Under the pieces are notes generated by a model. That model was not told the DNA's origin and ran no database searches. It worked only from the letters and a program-made list of their open reading frames with translations. Positions 15,906-25,111 of a stretch of 64,000 nucleotides of DNA are shown here, in pieces. Source of the DNA: Paenibacillus xylanilyticus (GTDB lineage: Bacteria > Bacillota > Bacilli > Paenibacillales > Paenibacillaceae); the NCBI RefSeq assembly GCF_009664365.1, contig NZ_CP044310.1, positions 1,499,001 to 1,563,000 of the forward strand. The letters run 5' to 3'. Within the stretch, counting starts at the first letter, position 1. The number at the start of each line of letters is the position of its first letter. The position numbers were made by a program, and so were the translations under genes.

Positions 15906-17711
15906 ATGTATGGATTAACGAAAGACTTTATACGGAACGGCGGAGCATTTATGGTTCTGGAAAAAGCCGAAGGATTACGGATGGATGAATTAAGCCGTGT
16001 ACAGACGGGGATGATGTCCTCAAATGATATTCCTCGCCTGCTTCCACTCCACATTCGTGAGATGGATCGCAATGTGACTCTTCAATATGATATTTCCGGG
16101 TATAAAATGTTATCCCAGTTCCTAAAGGCAGGCAAAATTAAACTGCGTGTGCTGTACGGTCTATTGTTTCAACTCGCAGACACCTTCACGGAATGCCGTC
16201 AATACATGCTCGAACCCCGTAAGCTGATGCTGCAGGAAGAGAGCATATTTGTAAAAGGTTCACTGGAACAAGGGGAGCTGGGCATGGTTTATGTACCGAT
16301 TCAGGATTCAGTAGTTGTGGATCCTACCCCGGGGCAATTCCGTGAACTGGTCATCCGGCTGATGGCTCATGTGCAGGAGTTGCAGGGTGAAGGCATTCAG
16401 CGGGTTCTGCAGCTATGTGATGACGAACGGTGGGATGTTGGACAGCTGCGGGAATTGTTACTGGAACTATACGCGGATGAACAAGCAGGACCCGGTAGCT
16501 CTACATTTTTGTCTTCTCGTGTGAACGAATCAAGAGAGAATGGGAATGTGAACGAACGTTCTGCTTATGTTCAATCTGAATCTGAGTTTGCACAATTGCC
16601 ACGTTTACATAGACAACATGACCGATCGAAGCCTGACCAAGACAACATGCGGGCTGAAACTTACTCCAATTCACGTCAACAGCCGGATCAAGTATTGGAG
16701 CAGGAAGGGGCAAACAGTAACAGGTTAAGTCCAAACTTCCTGAGCACACGTTCTTCTAGAGGAGTCTCATCTCCTTTTACAGACAGGACGGACCCAGAGG
16801 TGAACAATTCTAACGAAGCTTCATTTGATGAGAACATGGAAATGGAACAAAAGACGGGGACATCGAAAGTGACGTATATTATTCTTATTTGCATGGTCGG
16901 TATAGCCCTGGTATGGAGATTCGCATATATGGAGCAGCCCGGTCAGACACCTATGATAATATCCATCGTTCTAAGTGTTGCCTTACTTGCGGTTGCTTGC
17001 TGGGCGTGGATTAGCAAAGGGAAATTCGGTATATCCAAAGCGGCAGGGCTCAAAAGGATTGATCAAGCTTCATTTCTTAAATTAGGTCATAAGCGAACTG
17101 AAAATGAAGAGGAATCAGAAGAACTATATCAGGAGAGCTGGCGCTGGAACCAATCAGAGCCGAAAACTGACAATAACCCACCTGCACAGGGATATGCGAG
17201 TATTGCCAGTACAACTCTGAATTCCCGCTTTCAACAATTACATACCGAACCAGAATCAGAATCATCACCCCTGATCCAACAGCAGTTTGATCACATTACT
17301 GCACCAACGTCTGAGCTGATTCGGACTGAATCTGGAACGGAGGCAACAGTAAATCTGCAAAGTATGACTGGGAAAGCAGCAAAGGGCGTCGGTCCAGTAA
17401 CACCATCCTATTATCTGGAACGCCGTTTAGGGGCAAGTAACCGGAATGAGCGGATGGATGTACAGGGAGCCTCTTTTGTCATAGGCAGATCGGCAGAGAT
17501 GGTTCAATGGGTGGATTCAACAACCGGTGTGTCCCGTGCTCATGTGGAATTGAGCCGAAACAAATCGGGCTATGTCATTAAGGATCTGGGTTCTGTGAAT
17601 GGCACCATTCTGCAGGGGAAGCCTCTTGCACCTTATAAAGAATATCCGCTGGAAGACGGGGATACCTTCATGTTGGCAGAATCCGTCTATACCTACCGTT
17701 CAGTCGGATAA
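15906..17711 (+). CDS. DUF6382-type membrane protein with C-terminal FHA domain
   Basis: A 601-residue protein in three parts. An N-terminal globular domain (1-190) has a pattern like kinase-fold proteins such as EssB (KMLSQFLKAGKIKLRVLYGL). A Ser/Asn/Gln-rich linker leads to two membrane helices (about 323-343 and 350-372). A second linker leads to a C-terminal FHA domain (about 505-601) with GRS, VSRAHVEL and NGT phosphothreonine-pocket residues. It is the last gene of the Tad operon. No Ser/Thr kinase is nearby. The stop overlaps the convergent epimerase gene by 12 bp. Confidence 0.78.
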   Translation: MYGLTKDFIRNGGAFMVLEKAEGLRMDELSRVQTGMMSSNDIPRLLPLHIREMDRNVTLQYDISGYKMLSQFLKAGKIKLRVLYGLLFQLADTFTECRQYMLEPRKLMLQEESIFVKGSLEQGELGMVYVPIQDSVVVDPTPGQFRELVIRLMAHVQELQGEGIQRVLQLCDDERWDVGQLRELLLELYADEQAGPGSSTFLSSRVNESRENGNVNERSAYVQSESEFAQLPRLHRQHDRSKPDQDNMRAETYSNSRQQPDQVLEQEGANSNRLSPNFLSTRSSRGVSSPFTDRTDPEVNNSNEASFDENMEMEQKTGTSKVTYIILICMVGIALVWRFAYMEQPGQTPMIISIVLSVALLAVACWAWISKGKFGISKAAGLKRIDQASFLKLGHKRTENEEESEELYQESWRWNQSEPKTDNNPPAQGYASIASTTLNSRFQQLHTEPESESSPLIQQQFDHITAPTSELIRTESGTEATVNLQSMTGKAAKGVGPVTPSYYLERRLGASNRNERMDVQGASFVIGRSAEMVQWVDSTTGVSRAHVELSRNKSGYVIKDLGSVNGTILQGKPLAPYKEYPLEDGDTFMLAESVYTYRSVG

Positions 17712-18611
17712 TCCGCGATGTTTCAAATCTTCCAGGGCATCGGTTAAGGTTGGGAAGGTGAATTCGAACCCGTGATCCAGCGCCTTCTGGGGGATGACAC
17801 GCTGCCCCTGAAGCAATACAACAGAGAGTTCTCCGACCACTGCTTTAATCAGGAAACCGGGGACCGGGAACCAGTGTGGACGATGATAGACCTTGCCAAC
17901 TGTGCGTCCAAACTCGTCATTGGTTACGGGATTCGGAGCGGATGCATTCACCGGACCCGAGATTTCCTTATTATGTATCGTAAAATCAATGAGCCTTACA
18001 ATATCCAATATGTGTATCCAGGTCGTCCACTGTTTGCCACTGCCAATTTTGCCACCTACACCAAGCATATAGGGCAGCTTCATTAACGGAAAGGCTCCTC
18101 TTTTATGACCAAGTACGAGGCTGACACGAATTTTGACCAGTCTCACATTCTGGATGGCATCTGCAGCAATCTCCCATTGCTCGGCAACCCGGGACGGAAA
18201 GTTCATTGATTTTTGCGGGGAACTTTCATCAAATGTCTCCGACGGAGAGGTTCCGTATATAGCCATGGCGGATGCCTGCACGACAACCTCCGGTTTATGT
18301 GCAAGTTTAGCCAGCAGCCGGGCTACCTTGGAGACTGTCGTTACTCTCGATTCCACAATCTCCAGCTTGGCCTTGGTCGTCCAGCGCTGATTCAGCGTTT
18401 CCCCGGCAAGGTTCACCAGAGCATCCAAACCTTCCAGCAGATGAGGCCTTTCTTCAAGCTGTTCCCAAGATATATATGTAAGGCGTTCACCGGGATCATG
18501 AAGATCAGGCAGTTTGCGCGTGATAATCTGAACCTGATGACCTGCTTGCAGCCAGTAATCCACAAGTGCACTTCCTACAAAACCTGTTCCTCCACATATG
18601 GCGATTTTCAT
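17700..18611 (-). CDS. TIGR01777-family NAD(P)-dependent epimerase-like protein (YfcH/YfhF type)
   Basis: A 303-residue extended short-chain dehydrogenase. The NAD(P) motif GGTGFVGSALV lies at residues 7-17; a VNLAGE segment (about 67) and a C-terminal DUF1731-like region (GELSVVLLQGQRVIPQKAL) follow, typical of TIGR01777. The active-site Tyr is present in AMAIYG but not in a full YxxxK. Function is poorly known; a role in cell division has been proposed for relatives. It converges on the Tad operon. Confidence 0.85.
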   Translation of the reverse strand: MKIAICGGTGFVGSALVDYWLQAGHQVQIITRKLPDLHDPGERLTYISWEQLEERPHLLEGLDALVNLAGETLNQRWTTKAKLEIVESRVTTVSKVARLLAKLAHKPEVVVQASAMAIYGTSPSETFDESSPQKSMNFPSRVAEQWEIAADAIQNVRLVKIRVSLVLGHKRGAFPLMKLPYMLGVGGKIGSGKQWTTWIHILDIVRLIDFTIHNKEISGPVNASAPNPVTNDEFGRTVGKVYHRPHWFPVPGFLIKAVVGELSVVLLQGQRVIPQKALDHGFEFTFPTLTDALEDLKHRGLSD

Positions 18612-18759
18612 GCTTCAGCCCTCCTGTATTGTGAATTTCTTATATGGCGGATCAACAAACAGCCCCGGCGGTAAGTAATGCCTGACTGCAAATGACTTAC
18701 CTGATGGAGCTCGTGTGTTGGAGTTGAGTATGCGATTCCGTCCATAATGGAAACTTCTT

Positions 18760-19230
18760 TTATTTATTCATCAGATGTTTATAAGGCGAGTAATCAATTT
18801 GGTTTTTCTCCAAAAATTTGACCAAAAACTTATTATCACGCTTCGGTGTGGCTATAATGTATCCTTTGATGCAGTGATCTCGGGACACCTCGGTTGCCTT
18901 GTTTTCAACAGCAATTTTACCAATCTCTGCTGCAATTGAATGTTTGGCGATATCGCGAAACGGACCGGGCACAGGCTCTACGAGTTGATCCAGAAAAGCC
19001 TTGGCTTCGTCCGTCCACAGGTGGCGGCTTGTTTCTACCCAGTAATTTTGCCAATCCAGTTTGGATTTGCCGTCCGCTTTTGGGAGCACTTTCAAAAACT
19101 TGCGCATCATAAAGAATCCACCGATACACATGCTGCCAAGCAAAAGAAACGTCCAGAATGCGATCGTATTCATAAACCAATTGCTGGGGGAACTGCTGAC
19201 TAACGTCATAGCGTAGGAGCCGAAAATCAT
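18760..19230 (-). CDS. DUF2621-family membrane protein
   Basis: A 156-residue protein with one N-terminal membrane helix (about 20-42, TIAFWTFLLLGSMCIGGFFMM) and a cytoplasmic helical domain containing WQNYWVETSRHLWTDEAK and a RDHCIKGYIIATPKRD segment. It resembles the uncharacterised Bacillus DUF2621 family. The start at 19230 is chosen because a GAGGTGACT ribosome site lies just before it; the ATG seven codons upstream lacks one. Function unknown. Confidence 0.7.
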   Translation of the reverse strand: MIFGSYAMTLVSSSPSNWFMNTIAFWTFLLLGSMCIGGFFMMRKFLKVLPKADGKSKLDWQNYWVETSRHLWTDEAKAFLDQLVEPVPGPFRDIAKHSIAAEIGKIAVENKATEVSRDHCIKGYIIATPKRDNKFLVKFLEKNQIDYSPYKHLMNK

Positions 19231-19322
19231 TGCGGAGTCACCTCGGTTCATTGATTTTCACGGAAAGACGGATTCCGCCCACCATGTTCCAAATTAGCTG
19301 TAAAAAATAGCCTGTAACCCGA

Positions 19323-19351
19323 ATTATAGCGCATTTCTAGATTTATTTCGA
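19323..19351 (-). promoter_or_regulatory. Candidate promoter for the DUF2621 gene
   Basis: On the minus strand TCGAAA (19346-19351) and TATAAT (19323-19328) are separated by 17 nt, about 90 bp before the start. Confidence 0.4.
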
Positions 19352-19397
19352 TAATCGCGTTAGAATAAGGGATAATTCAGAAAAAGGGGGATCAATG

Positions 19398-20525
19398 ATG
19401 CTGAAAATCGGCTCCCACGTGTCCTTTTCGGACAAGGGATTATTGAGTGCAACGAAGGAAGCGTCCTCGTACGGTTCCAGTTCGTTTATGATATATACGG
19501 GTGCACCGCAGAATACGCGCCGCAAGCCTATTGAGTCCATGTATATCGAGGAAGGCAAGCTTGCCATGCAAGAGGGCGGAATGGAAGATATTGTTGTCCA
19601 TGCGCCATACATTATTAACCTTGGTTCCTACAAAGAAAACACGTATGAACTGGCTGTAAGCTTCCTTCAGGAAGAAATCCGCCGCACGCATGCCATTGGT
19701 GTCAAAAATATTGTGCTGCATCCCGGCGCCTTTACGGATAAGGATGCTCATTATGGTATTGGACGAATTGCCGAAGGGCTCAATGAAGTGCTCGACGGTG
19801 TCAAAGAGACCGATGTGAAGATTGCTCTTGAAACAATGGCTGGAAAAGGGACCGAAATGGGCCGCAGCTTCAAAGAGATCGCACAAATCATGGAGAAGGT
19901 TACGCATAACGAACGTCTCGCGGTATGTATGGATACATGCCATATTCATGATGCAGGCTATGATATTGTGAATGATCTGGATGGTGTGCTTGAGCAGTTT
20001 GATCGCACAGTAGGGCTTGACCGCATTACCGTAATGCATATTAATGATAGTAAGAATGCAGTAGGTGCACGCAAGGACCGTCATACACCGATTGGTTCCG
20101 GCTGGATTGGTTTTGAAGCGATTAACCGCATCGTTCATCACGAGGCGCTTCAAGGACGTCCATTTATTTTGGAGACACCTTGGATCGGGAAGGAAGCCAA
20201 GACACAACGCCCGATGTACGAGGTGGAAATTGCATTGCTTCGTGGAGATGTGAGTGGCCGGTTTGGTCCGGAATTCCTGACAGAGGTAGAGCAGCTGCAG
20301 CACTTCTTCCACGGGAAAGAGATTGACTCGCGTTCCTATATTCTCGACGTTTGGACGCTGCTCAAGAATGATGCAAAAGCCAAAAAGGCTGATCCACGTG
20401 AACCGCTGGAGCGGTTGTATGATCTGGTAGCGGAAGCAGCGTTGTTCCCGCATTTGAACGAAGAGCAACTGAATCATCGTTTGATCGCCTGGCTTGCAGG
20501 AAAAGAACTGCTGGTCACGGCTTAA
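19398..20525 (+). CDS. nfo: Endonuclease IV with C-terminal extension
   Basis: A 375-residue AP endonuclease that cuts abasic DNA in base-excision repair. Conserved metal-site motifs are [14 protein letters not shown] (about 31), [13 protein letters not shown] (about 66), [12 protein letters not shown] (about 147), [13 protein letters not shown] (about 176) and [16 protein letters not shown] (about 214). The start M-L-K-I-G-S-H aligns with known Nfo proteins, supporting ATG 19398. The family usually ends near 280-300 residues; here about 80 further residues follow (from about 295), predicted helical. Confidence 0.92.
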   Translation: MLKIGSHVSFSDKGLLSATKEASSYGSSSFMIYTGAPQNTRRKPIESMYIEEGKLAMQEGGMEDIVVHAPYIINLGSYKENTYELAVSFLQEEIRRTHAIGVKNIVLHPGAFTDKDAHYGIGRIAEGLNEVLDGVKETDVKIALETMAGKGTEMGRSFKEIAQIMEKVTHNERLAVCMDTCHIHDAGYDIVNDLDGVLEQFDRTVGLDRITVMHINDSKNAVGARKDRHTPIGSGWIGFEAINRIVHHEALQGRPFILETPWIGKEAKTQRPMYEVEIALLRGDVSGRFGPEFLTEVEQLQHFFHGKEIDSRSYILDVWTLLKNDAKAKKADPREPLERLYDLVAEAALFPHLNEEQLNHRLIAWLAGKELLVTA

Positions 20526-20547
20526 TTGAAGGAGGAAGAATAGCCCG

Positions 20548-21441
20548 ATGGAGATTCATGCAAAACAAGCACGTCCTGATTCCAAAAACCGCGCCGATCG
20601 GGCGCGGATGCTTATTTCCTGTCCGGATGGTCCAGGAATTGTAGCTGCCGTATCACATTTCCTGCACCAGCATGGTGCAAACATTGTTCAGTCTGACCAG
20701 TACACCATGGATCCGGCTGGCGGCATGTTTTTCATGCGCATTGAATTCGATCTTCCGGAACTGACAGCGAGTCTGGCCAAGCTGGAAGCTGATTTTGCGG
20801 AAGTGGCCGAGCGCTTCAAGATGGAGTGGTCTCTCTCTGCGGTTAGCCGCAAGAAGAAACTGGCTATTTTTGTATCCAAGGAAGATCATTGTCTGGTTGA
20901 ATTGCTGTGGCAATGGCAGGCCGGAGACCTTGATGCCGATATCGCTCTCGTGGTAAGCAACCACTTGGATATGAAGGATTACGTGGAATCATTCGGCATT
21001 CCTTATCATCATATTCCGGTAACGGCTGATACGAAAAAGGAAGCGGAGCAGCGTCAGCTGGACGTCATCGGTAACGATATTGATGTCATTATTCTTGCAC
21101 GTTATATGCAAATTATCTCTCCAATGTTTATTGAGCATTACCGGAATCGGATTATTAATATCCACCATTCCTTCCTTCCGGCTTTTGTCGGTGGTAAGCC
21201 ATATGCTCAGGCGTATAATCGTGGTGTTAAAATTATCGGAGCAACAGCGCATTATGTGACCGAAGAACTGGATGGCGGGCCGATTATCGAGCAGGACGTT
21301 CAGCGTGTAAGCCATGGAGATGACGTCACCGAATTGAAACGGATCGGACGTACCATTGAGCGCGTTGTACTTGCACGTGCGGTTAAATGGCATGTTGAAG
21401 ACCGGATTCTGGTTCACGAAAACAAGACCGTTGTATTTTAG
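20548..21441 (+). CDS. purU: Formyltetrahydrofolate deformylase
   Basis: A 297-residue enzyme that hydrolyses 10-formyl-THF to formate and THF, balancing one-carbon pools. An N-terminal ACT domain (about 20-100, SCPDGPGIVAAVSHFL) precedes a formyltransferase-like domain with the conserved INIHHSFLPAFVGG (about 208) and DGGPIIEQD (about 249). Asn, His and Asp catalytic residues are present. AAGGAGGAAG precedes ATG 20548, and nfo lies 22 bp upstream. Confidence 0.94.
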   Translation: MEIHAKQARPDSKNRADRARMLISCPDGPGIVAAVSHFLHQHGANIVQSDQYTMDPAGGMFFMRIEFDLPELTASLAKLEADFAEVAERFKMEWSLSAVSRKKKLAIFVSKEDHCLVELLWQWQAGDLDADIALVVSNHLDMKDYVESFGIPYHHIPVTADTKKEAEQRQLDVIGNDIDVIILARYMQIISPMFIEHYRNRIINIHHSFLPAFVGGKPYAQAYNRGVKIIGATAHYVTEELDGGPIIEQDVQRVSHGDDVTELKRIGRTIERVVLARAVKWHVEDRILVHENKTVVF

Positions 21442-21499
21442 CTTGATGCTTTAATACTGTGCAAGGTTGATTCGGGACCATGTGAATCGGCCGGTTAAG

Positions 21500-21545
21500 A
21501 AAAGGCGACTTCCTATTTGCGAGCTGAATGGGAATCGCCTTTTTG
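21500..21545. terminator. Bidirectional terminator between purU and yqhR
   Basis: AAAGGCGACTTCC and GGGAATCGCCTTT form an imperfect stem with A and T tracts on opposite sides. The stem overlaps the last codons of the converging gene. Confidence 0.7.
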
Positions 21546-21998
21546 TCGTTTCCATATCCGTCCGCAGACGCCAAGGAGAATGCCAAATAGAAGGTGTCCG
21601 ATAATCCAAAGCGATATGGCCTTGAAATCCAATAAGCCTGGAACTCGTACAGATAACAGAGAGAGCGGAATATATAGCAGGGAAGAGAACGCACCGAGCA
21701 AAAAGCCTTTAACCAAAGGGAAATCGGAACGTTGAATCCACCAGAAGTAGAAGAGGCCGATGATGACAGAAACAAGAAGATGGAGCGTAAATTCGAACCA
21801 TTCAGGCAAGATGGGCGGAAGCCAGGGCACAAAATCAACATTCAGCAGCAGGGTATACACCTTTTCACCCGTGTAAGCCTGAACCACTTTAAGAGATAAG
21901 CCAAGAAATAAACCGGTGATGATGCCTGTTAACGTTGCTGCAATCCAGGGTAATGGATGAATTGACGACTTTGGCTCTACAGCTTGTGGTCCTGACAT
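21513..21998 (-). CDS. YqhR-like conserved membrane protein
   Basis: A 161-residue protein with four predicted membrane helices (about 19-40, 73-92, 102-123, 128-148), matching the YqhR family of Bacillus and Paenibacillus, whose function is unknown. The start at 21998 is chosen because AAAGGAGG lies 9 nt before it; a start 11 codons upstream would put that site inside the gene. Confidence 0.68.
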   Translation of the reverse strand: MSGPQAVEPKSSIHPLPWIAATLTGIITGLFLGLSLKVVQAYTGEKVYTLLLNVDFVPWLPPILPEWFEFTLHLLVSVIIGLFYFWWIQRSDFPLVKGFLLGAFSSLLYIPLSLLSVRVPGLLDFKAISLWIIGHLLFGILLGVCGRIWKRQKGDSHSARK

Positions 21999-22421
21999 GC
22001 GGCAAGCCTCCTTTCTTTCTGAGAGTAACACAACCGTGGGGATTTCGAATCAGAAACATGAACGATACCCTATGAAAAAAAACTTCGAGCTGTAAAAAGT
22101 GTATGGTTTTCCGGTTAAAGGTTATACTTCATCCGATGGATTAGCGAGGCTTGCCAAGCCGGACATGGGCTTAGATGCTCTACCGAACACCTTTTATTCT
22201 GCGCTGGAATAAACCCGCCTCACCCACAAACAACCGAATTTTCCGGAACTTCTAAAAGAAGGTTATGGAAAAGCTTCACGCCAAGTGATACAATACAAAA
22301 GTGAATAAGTCAAAATGAAACATTCAAGCGGATTCACTTATTGTTATATACGGTTTGCTTGTATGATGAGAGGGATTCGCTTGCGCACCCGACTTATCTA
22401 AAGACATGAGGAGGACAAACC
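21999..22421. other. Intergenic region between yqhR and tkt
   Basis: 423 bp with no gene. An extended -10 (TG-a-TACAAT at 22286-22294) is the best promoter candidate for tkt. The resulting leader of about 120 nt would hold an 8-bp inverted repeat, AAGTGAAT (22299-22306) with ATTCACTT (22332-22339). A second -10-like TATGAT lies at 22362-22367. No known riboswitch is recognised. Confidence 0.4.
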
Positions 22422-24464
22422 ATGACTGACAAGAACGAAGCGATTCAAAAGGACGAGAACAACACAATCGACAACCTGTCGATTACAACTGTACGTACTC
22501 TGGCAATTGATGCAATCGAGAAAGCAAAATCGGGACACCCGGGAATGCCTATGGGCTCCGCTCCAATGGGGTACCAACTTTTTGCAAAAACGATGACACA
22601 TAACCCGGACCACCCAACTTGGGTTAACCGGGACCGTTTTGTGCTGTCTGCAGGACATGGTTCCATGTTGCTGTACAGCTTGCTGCACCTGAGCGGCTAC
22701 GATCTTCCTATGGAAGAATTGAAACAATTCCGCCAATGGGGAAGCAAAACTCCGGGTCACCCGGAATTCGGACATACTGCAGGTGTTGACGCTACGACTG
22801 GACCACTGGGTCAAGGTATTGCAATGGCTGTAGGTATGGCTATGGCTGAAGCGCAACTGGGCGCGACATACAACAAGGATAAATTCAACGTTATCGACCA
22901 CTACACTTATGCAATCTGTGGTGACGGTGACCTTATGGAAGGCGTATCCCACGAAGCAGCTTCCCTTGCTGGACGTCTGCACCTGGGTAAACTGATCATG
23001 TTGTTCGACTCCAACGACATCACGCTTGATGGTGAGTTGAACCTGTCTTCTTCCGAAAGCATCGCAAAACGCTTCGAAGCTTATGGCTGGCAAGTGCTGC
23101 GTGTAGAAGATGGTAACGATCTGCCTGCAATCGAAAAAGCAATTCAGGAAGGACAAGCAGATACACTGCGTCCTACACTGATCGAAGTGAAAACGGTTAT
23201 CGGTTATGGTAGCCCGAACAAACAAGGTAAAGGCGGCCACGGCGGTACTCACGGTTCCCCACTGGGTGCTGACGAAGCGAAACTGACCAAAGAATTTTAC
23301 AAATGGGTTTACGAGGAAGATTTCCACGTACCAGCTGAAGTTCGCGATCACTTTGCTCAAGTCAAAGATCGTGGTATCTCCGCAAACAAAGCTTGGGACG
23401 AGAAATTCGCCGAGTACAAAAAAGCATTCCCAGAGCTGGCAGCTCAGTTCGAAACAGCAATCAACGGTGACCTTCCAGAAGGTTGGGACCGCGATCTTCC
23501 TAAATATGCTGCAACAGACAAAGCTCTTTCCACTCGTGTTGCTTCCGGTAATGCACTGAACGGTTTGGCGCACAACGTGCCTCATCTGACTGGTGGATCT
23601 GCTGACTTGGAAAGCTCCACAATGACACACCTGAACAACATTGCAAACTTTGCACCAGAAGATTACTCTGGCCGCAACATCTACTTCGGTATCCGTGAAT
23701 TCGGTATGGCTGGAGCAATGAACGGTATGGCACTGCACAGCGGTGTGAAAGTATTCGGTGGTACATTCTTCGTGTTCACTGACTACCTGCGTCCGGCTGT
23801 TCGTCTGGCTGCCCTGATGGGTCTGCCTGTGACATACGTTCTGACTCACGACAGTATCGCTGTTGGTGAAGATGGTCCTACGCACGAGCCAATTGAGCAA
23901 CTTGCGTCCCTGCGTATCATTCCTAACCTGACAGTAATTCGTCCGGCTGACGGTAATGAGACATCTGCTGCATGGGCTTATGCGCTTGAGAACAAGAACA
24001 ACCCGGTAGCACTCGTACTCACTCGTCAAAACTTGCCGATCCTGGAAGGAACAGTAGAAGGCTCCCGTGAGAACGTTAAACGCGGTGCTTATGTTGTTTC
24101 GGATGCAAAAGACGGCAAACCAGTAGCACAAATCATCGCTACAGGTTCCGAAGTGCAATTGGCTGTCAAAGCTCAAGCTGCACTGGCTGAACAAGGTATC
24201 CAAGTTCGCGTAATCAGCATGCCGAGCTGGGATCTGTTCGAGAAACAGGACAAAGCTTACAAAGAATCCGTCCTGCTTCCGGATGTTAAAGCTCGTCTGG
24301 CGATTGAAATGGCTTATCCAATGGGCTGGGAGAAATATGTTGGCGATCAAGGCGACATTCTCGGAATCAGCACATTCGGTGCTTCCGCGCCTGGCGACCG
24401 TGTTATCGAAGAGTATGGCTTCACAGTTGATAACGTGGTTAGCCGCGTAAAAGCATTGCTGTAA
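22422..24464 (+). CDS. tkt: Transketolase
   Basis: A 680-residue thiamine-diphosphate enzyme of the non-oxidative pentose phosphate pathway. ThDP-binding [18 protein letters not shown] (about 168-185), the early [16 protein letters not shown] motif (about 36) and the C-terminal transketolase region ([18 protein letters not shown], about 485) are all intact. GAGGAGG precedes ATG 22422. Codon use is strongly biased, as in highly expressed genes, which also explains a long open antisense frame. Confidence 0.97.
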   Translation: MTDKNEAIQKDENNTIDNLSITTVRTLAIDAIEKAKSGHPGMPMGSAPMGYQLFAKTMTHNPDHPTWVNRDRFVLSAGHGSMLLYSLLHLSGYDLPMEELKQFRQWGSKTPGHPEFGHTAGVDATTGPLGQGIAMAVGMAMAEAQLGATYNKDKFNVIDHYTYAICGDGDLMEGVSHEAASLAGRLHLGKLIMLFDSNDITLDGELNLSSSESIAKRFEAYGWQVLRVEDGNDLPAIEKAIQEGQADTLRPTLIEVKTVIGYGSPNKQGKGGHGGTHGSPLGADEAKLTKEFYKWVYEEDFHVPAEVRDHFAQVKDRGISANKAWDEKFAEYKKAFPELAAQFETAINGDLPEGWDRDLPKYAATDKALSTRVASGNALNGLAHNVPHLTGGSADLESSTMTHLNNIANFAPEDYSGRNIYFGIREFGMAGAMNGMALHSGVKVFGGTFFVFTDYLRPAVRLAALMGLPVTYVLTHDSIAVGEDGPTHEPIEQLASLRIIPNLTVIRPADGNETSAAWAYALENKNNPVALVLTRQNLPILEGTVEGSRENVKRGAYVVSDAKDGKPVAQIIATGSEVQLAVKAQAALAEQGIQVRVISMPSWDLFEKQDKAYKESVLLPDVKARLAIEMAYPMGWEKYVGDQGDILGISTFGASAPGDRVIEEYGFTVDNVVSRVKALL

Positions 24465-24478
24465 TAGCTTGAAAAACG

Positions 24479-24520
24479 CTGCTGCGAATGGAACAGCCCA
24501 ATCTGTTCTGTTCGTGGCAG
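24479..24520. terminator. Long stem-loop downstream of tkt
   Basis: CTGCTGCGAATGGAACAG (24479-24496) pairs over 18 bp, with four G-U pairs, to 24503-24520 around a CCCAAT loop. No T-run follows on the plus strand, but the minus-strand reading ends in CGTTTTTC. It could be a U-poor terminator or an mRNA 3'-stabilising stem. Confidence 0.5.
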
Positions 24521-24609
24521 CAAAGTTATTTCCGACAGAGTAAGGATGAGGATATATCCTGATCTGTTTTGCCTTTTGTTTTCATTAACTTCAGGGGGAG
24601 CGGGTACGC

Positions 24610-24927
24610 ATGTCACAGTTTGATCAAGTCAGTGTAGTAAAAGAGGCCAACATTTATTATGATGGCCAGGTAACCAGCAGAACGGTTATTTTGGGGGATG
24701 GCAGCAAAGTGACTCTGGGCATCATGCTCCCAGGCAGCTATGAGTTCGGTACAGATTCCCGTGAAATCATGGAGATTCTGTCCGGCGATCTGAGAGTATT
24801 GCTTCCCGGAGAAGAAGATTGGCAAGAGATTCAAGGTCAAGCTACGTTCCACGTGCCTGCCGAATCCAAATTCAAACTGGAGATACGCAGCGTTACCGAC
24901 TACTGCTGCTCGTACCCGGCGGAATAA
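24610..24927 (+). CDS. ppnP: Pyrimidine/purine nucleoside phosphorylase PpnP
   Basis: A 105-residue cupin-fold protein matching the PpnP (YaiE, DUF1255) family, which phosphorolyses several nucleosides to base and ribose-1-phosphate. Family features include YYDGQVTSRTV (about 16), LGIMLPGSYEF (about 39) and the final tract KLEIRSVTDYCCSYP. Length is typical. It sits between two sugar-phosphate enzymes (tkt and pgi), consistent with feeding ribose phosphate into central metabolism. A terminator follows. Confidence 0.88.
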   Translation: MSQFDQVSVVKEANIYYDGQVTSRTVILGDGSKVTLGIMLPGSYEFGTDSREIMEILSGDLRVLLPGEEDWQEIQGQATFHVPAESKFKLEIRSVTDYCCSYPAE

Positions 24928-24933
24928 TACAAG

Positions 24934-24981
24934 AAGGGTAGCCAAAACCCGCAACCAGCGGGTTTGGTTTACCCTTTTTGC
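24934..24981 (+). terminator. Intrinsic terminator after ppnP
   Basis: AAGGGTAGCCAAAACCCGC pairs with GCGGGTTTGGTTTACCCTT around AACCA and ends in TTTTTG. Confidence 0.85.
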
Positions 24982-25111
24982 TTCTTGAATTTGAAGTGAC
25001 AAAGTTCAAGCTGCAAGCTTGTCAGCCCCGTGGATTTGAAGTATCCTTATGCTAAGTTGTTTGAATGGAAAACGGAAAAATAAGCTACCGATATCAGGAG
25101 GTTTTTAGATC

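Noticed and set aside
19440..20477. Long open frame antisense to nfo
   Set aside because: The sense frame encodes endonuclease IV; the antisense product has no recognisable domain.
22398..24350. 650-codon open frame antisense to tkt
   Set aside because: It mirrors the codons of tkt, whose strong codon bias removes reverse-strand stops. The product is a low-complexity Cys/Phe/Val-rich sequence with no recognisable domain and no ribosome site.
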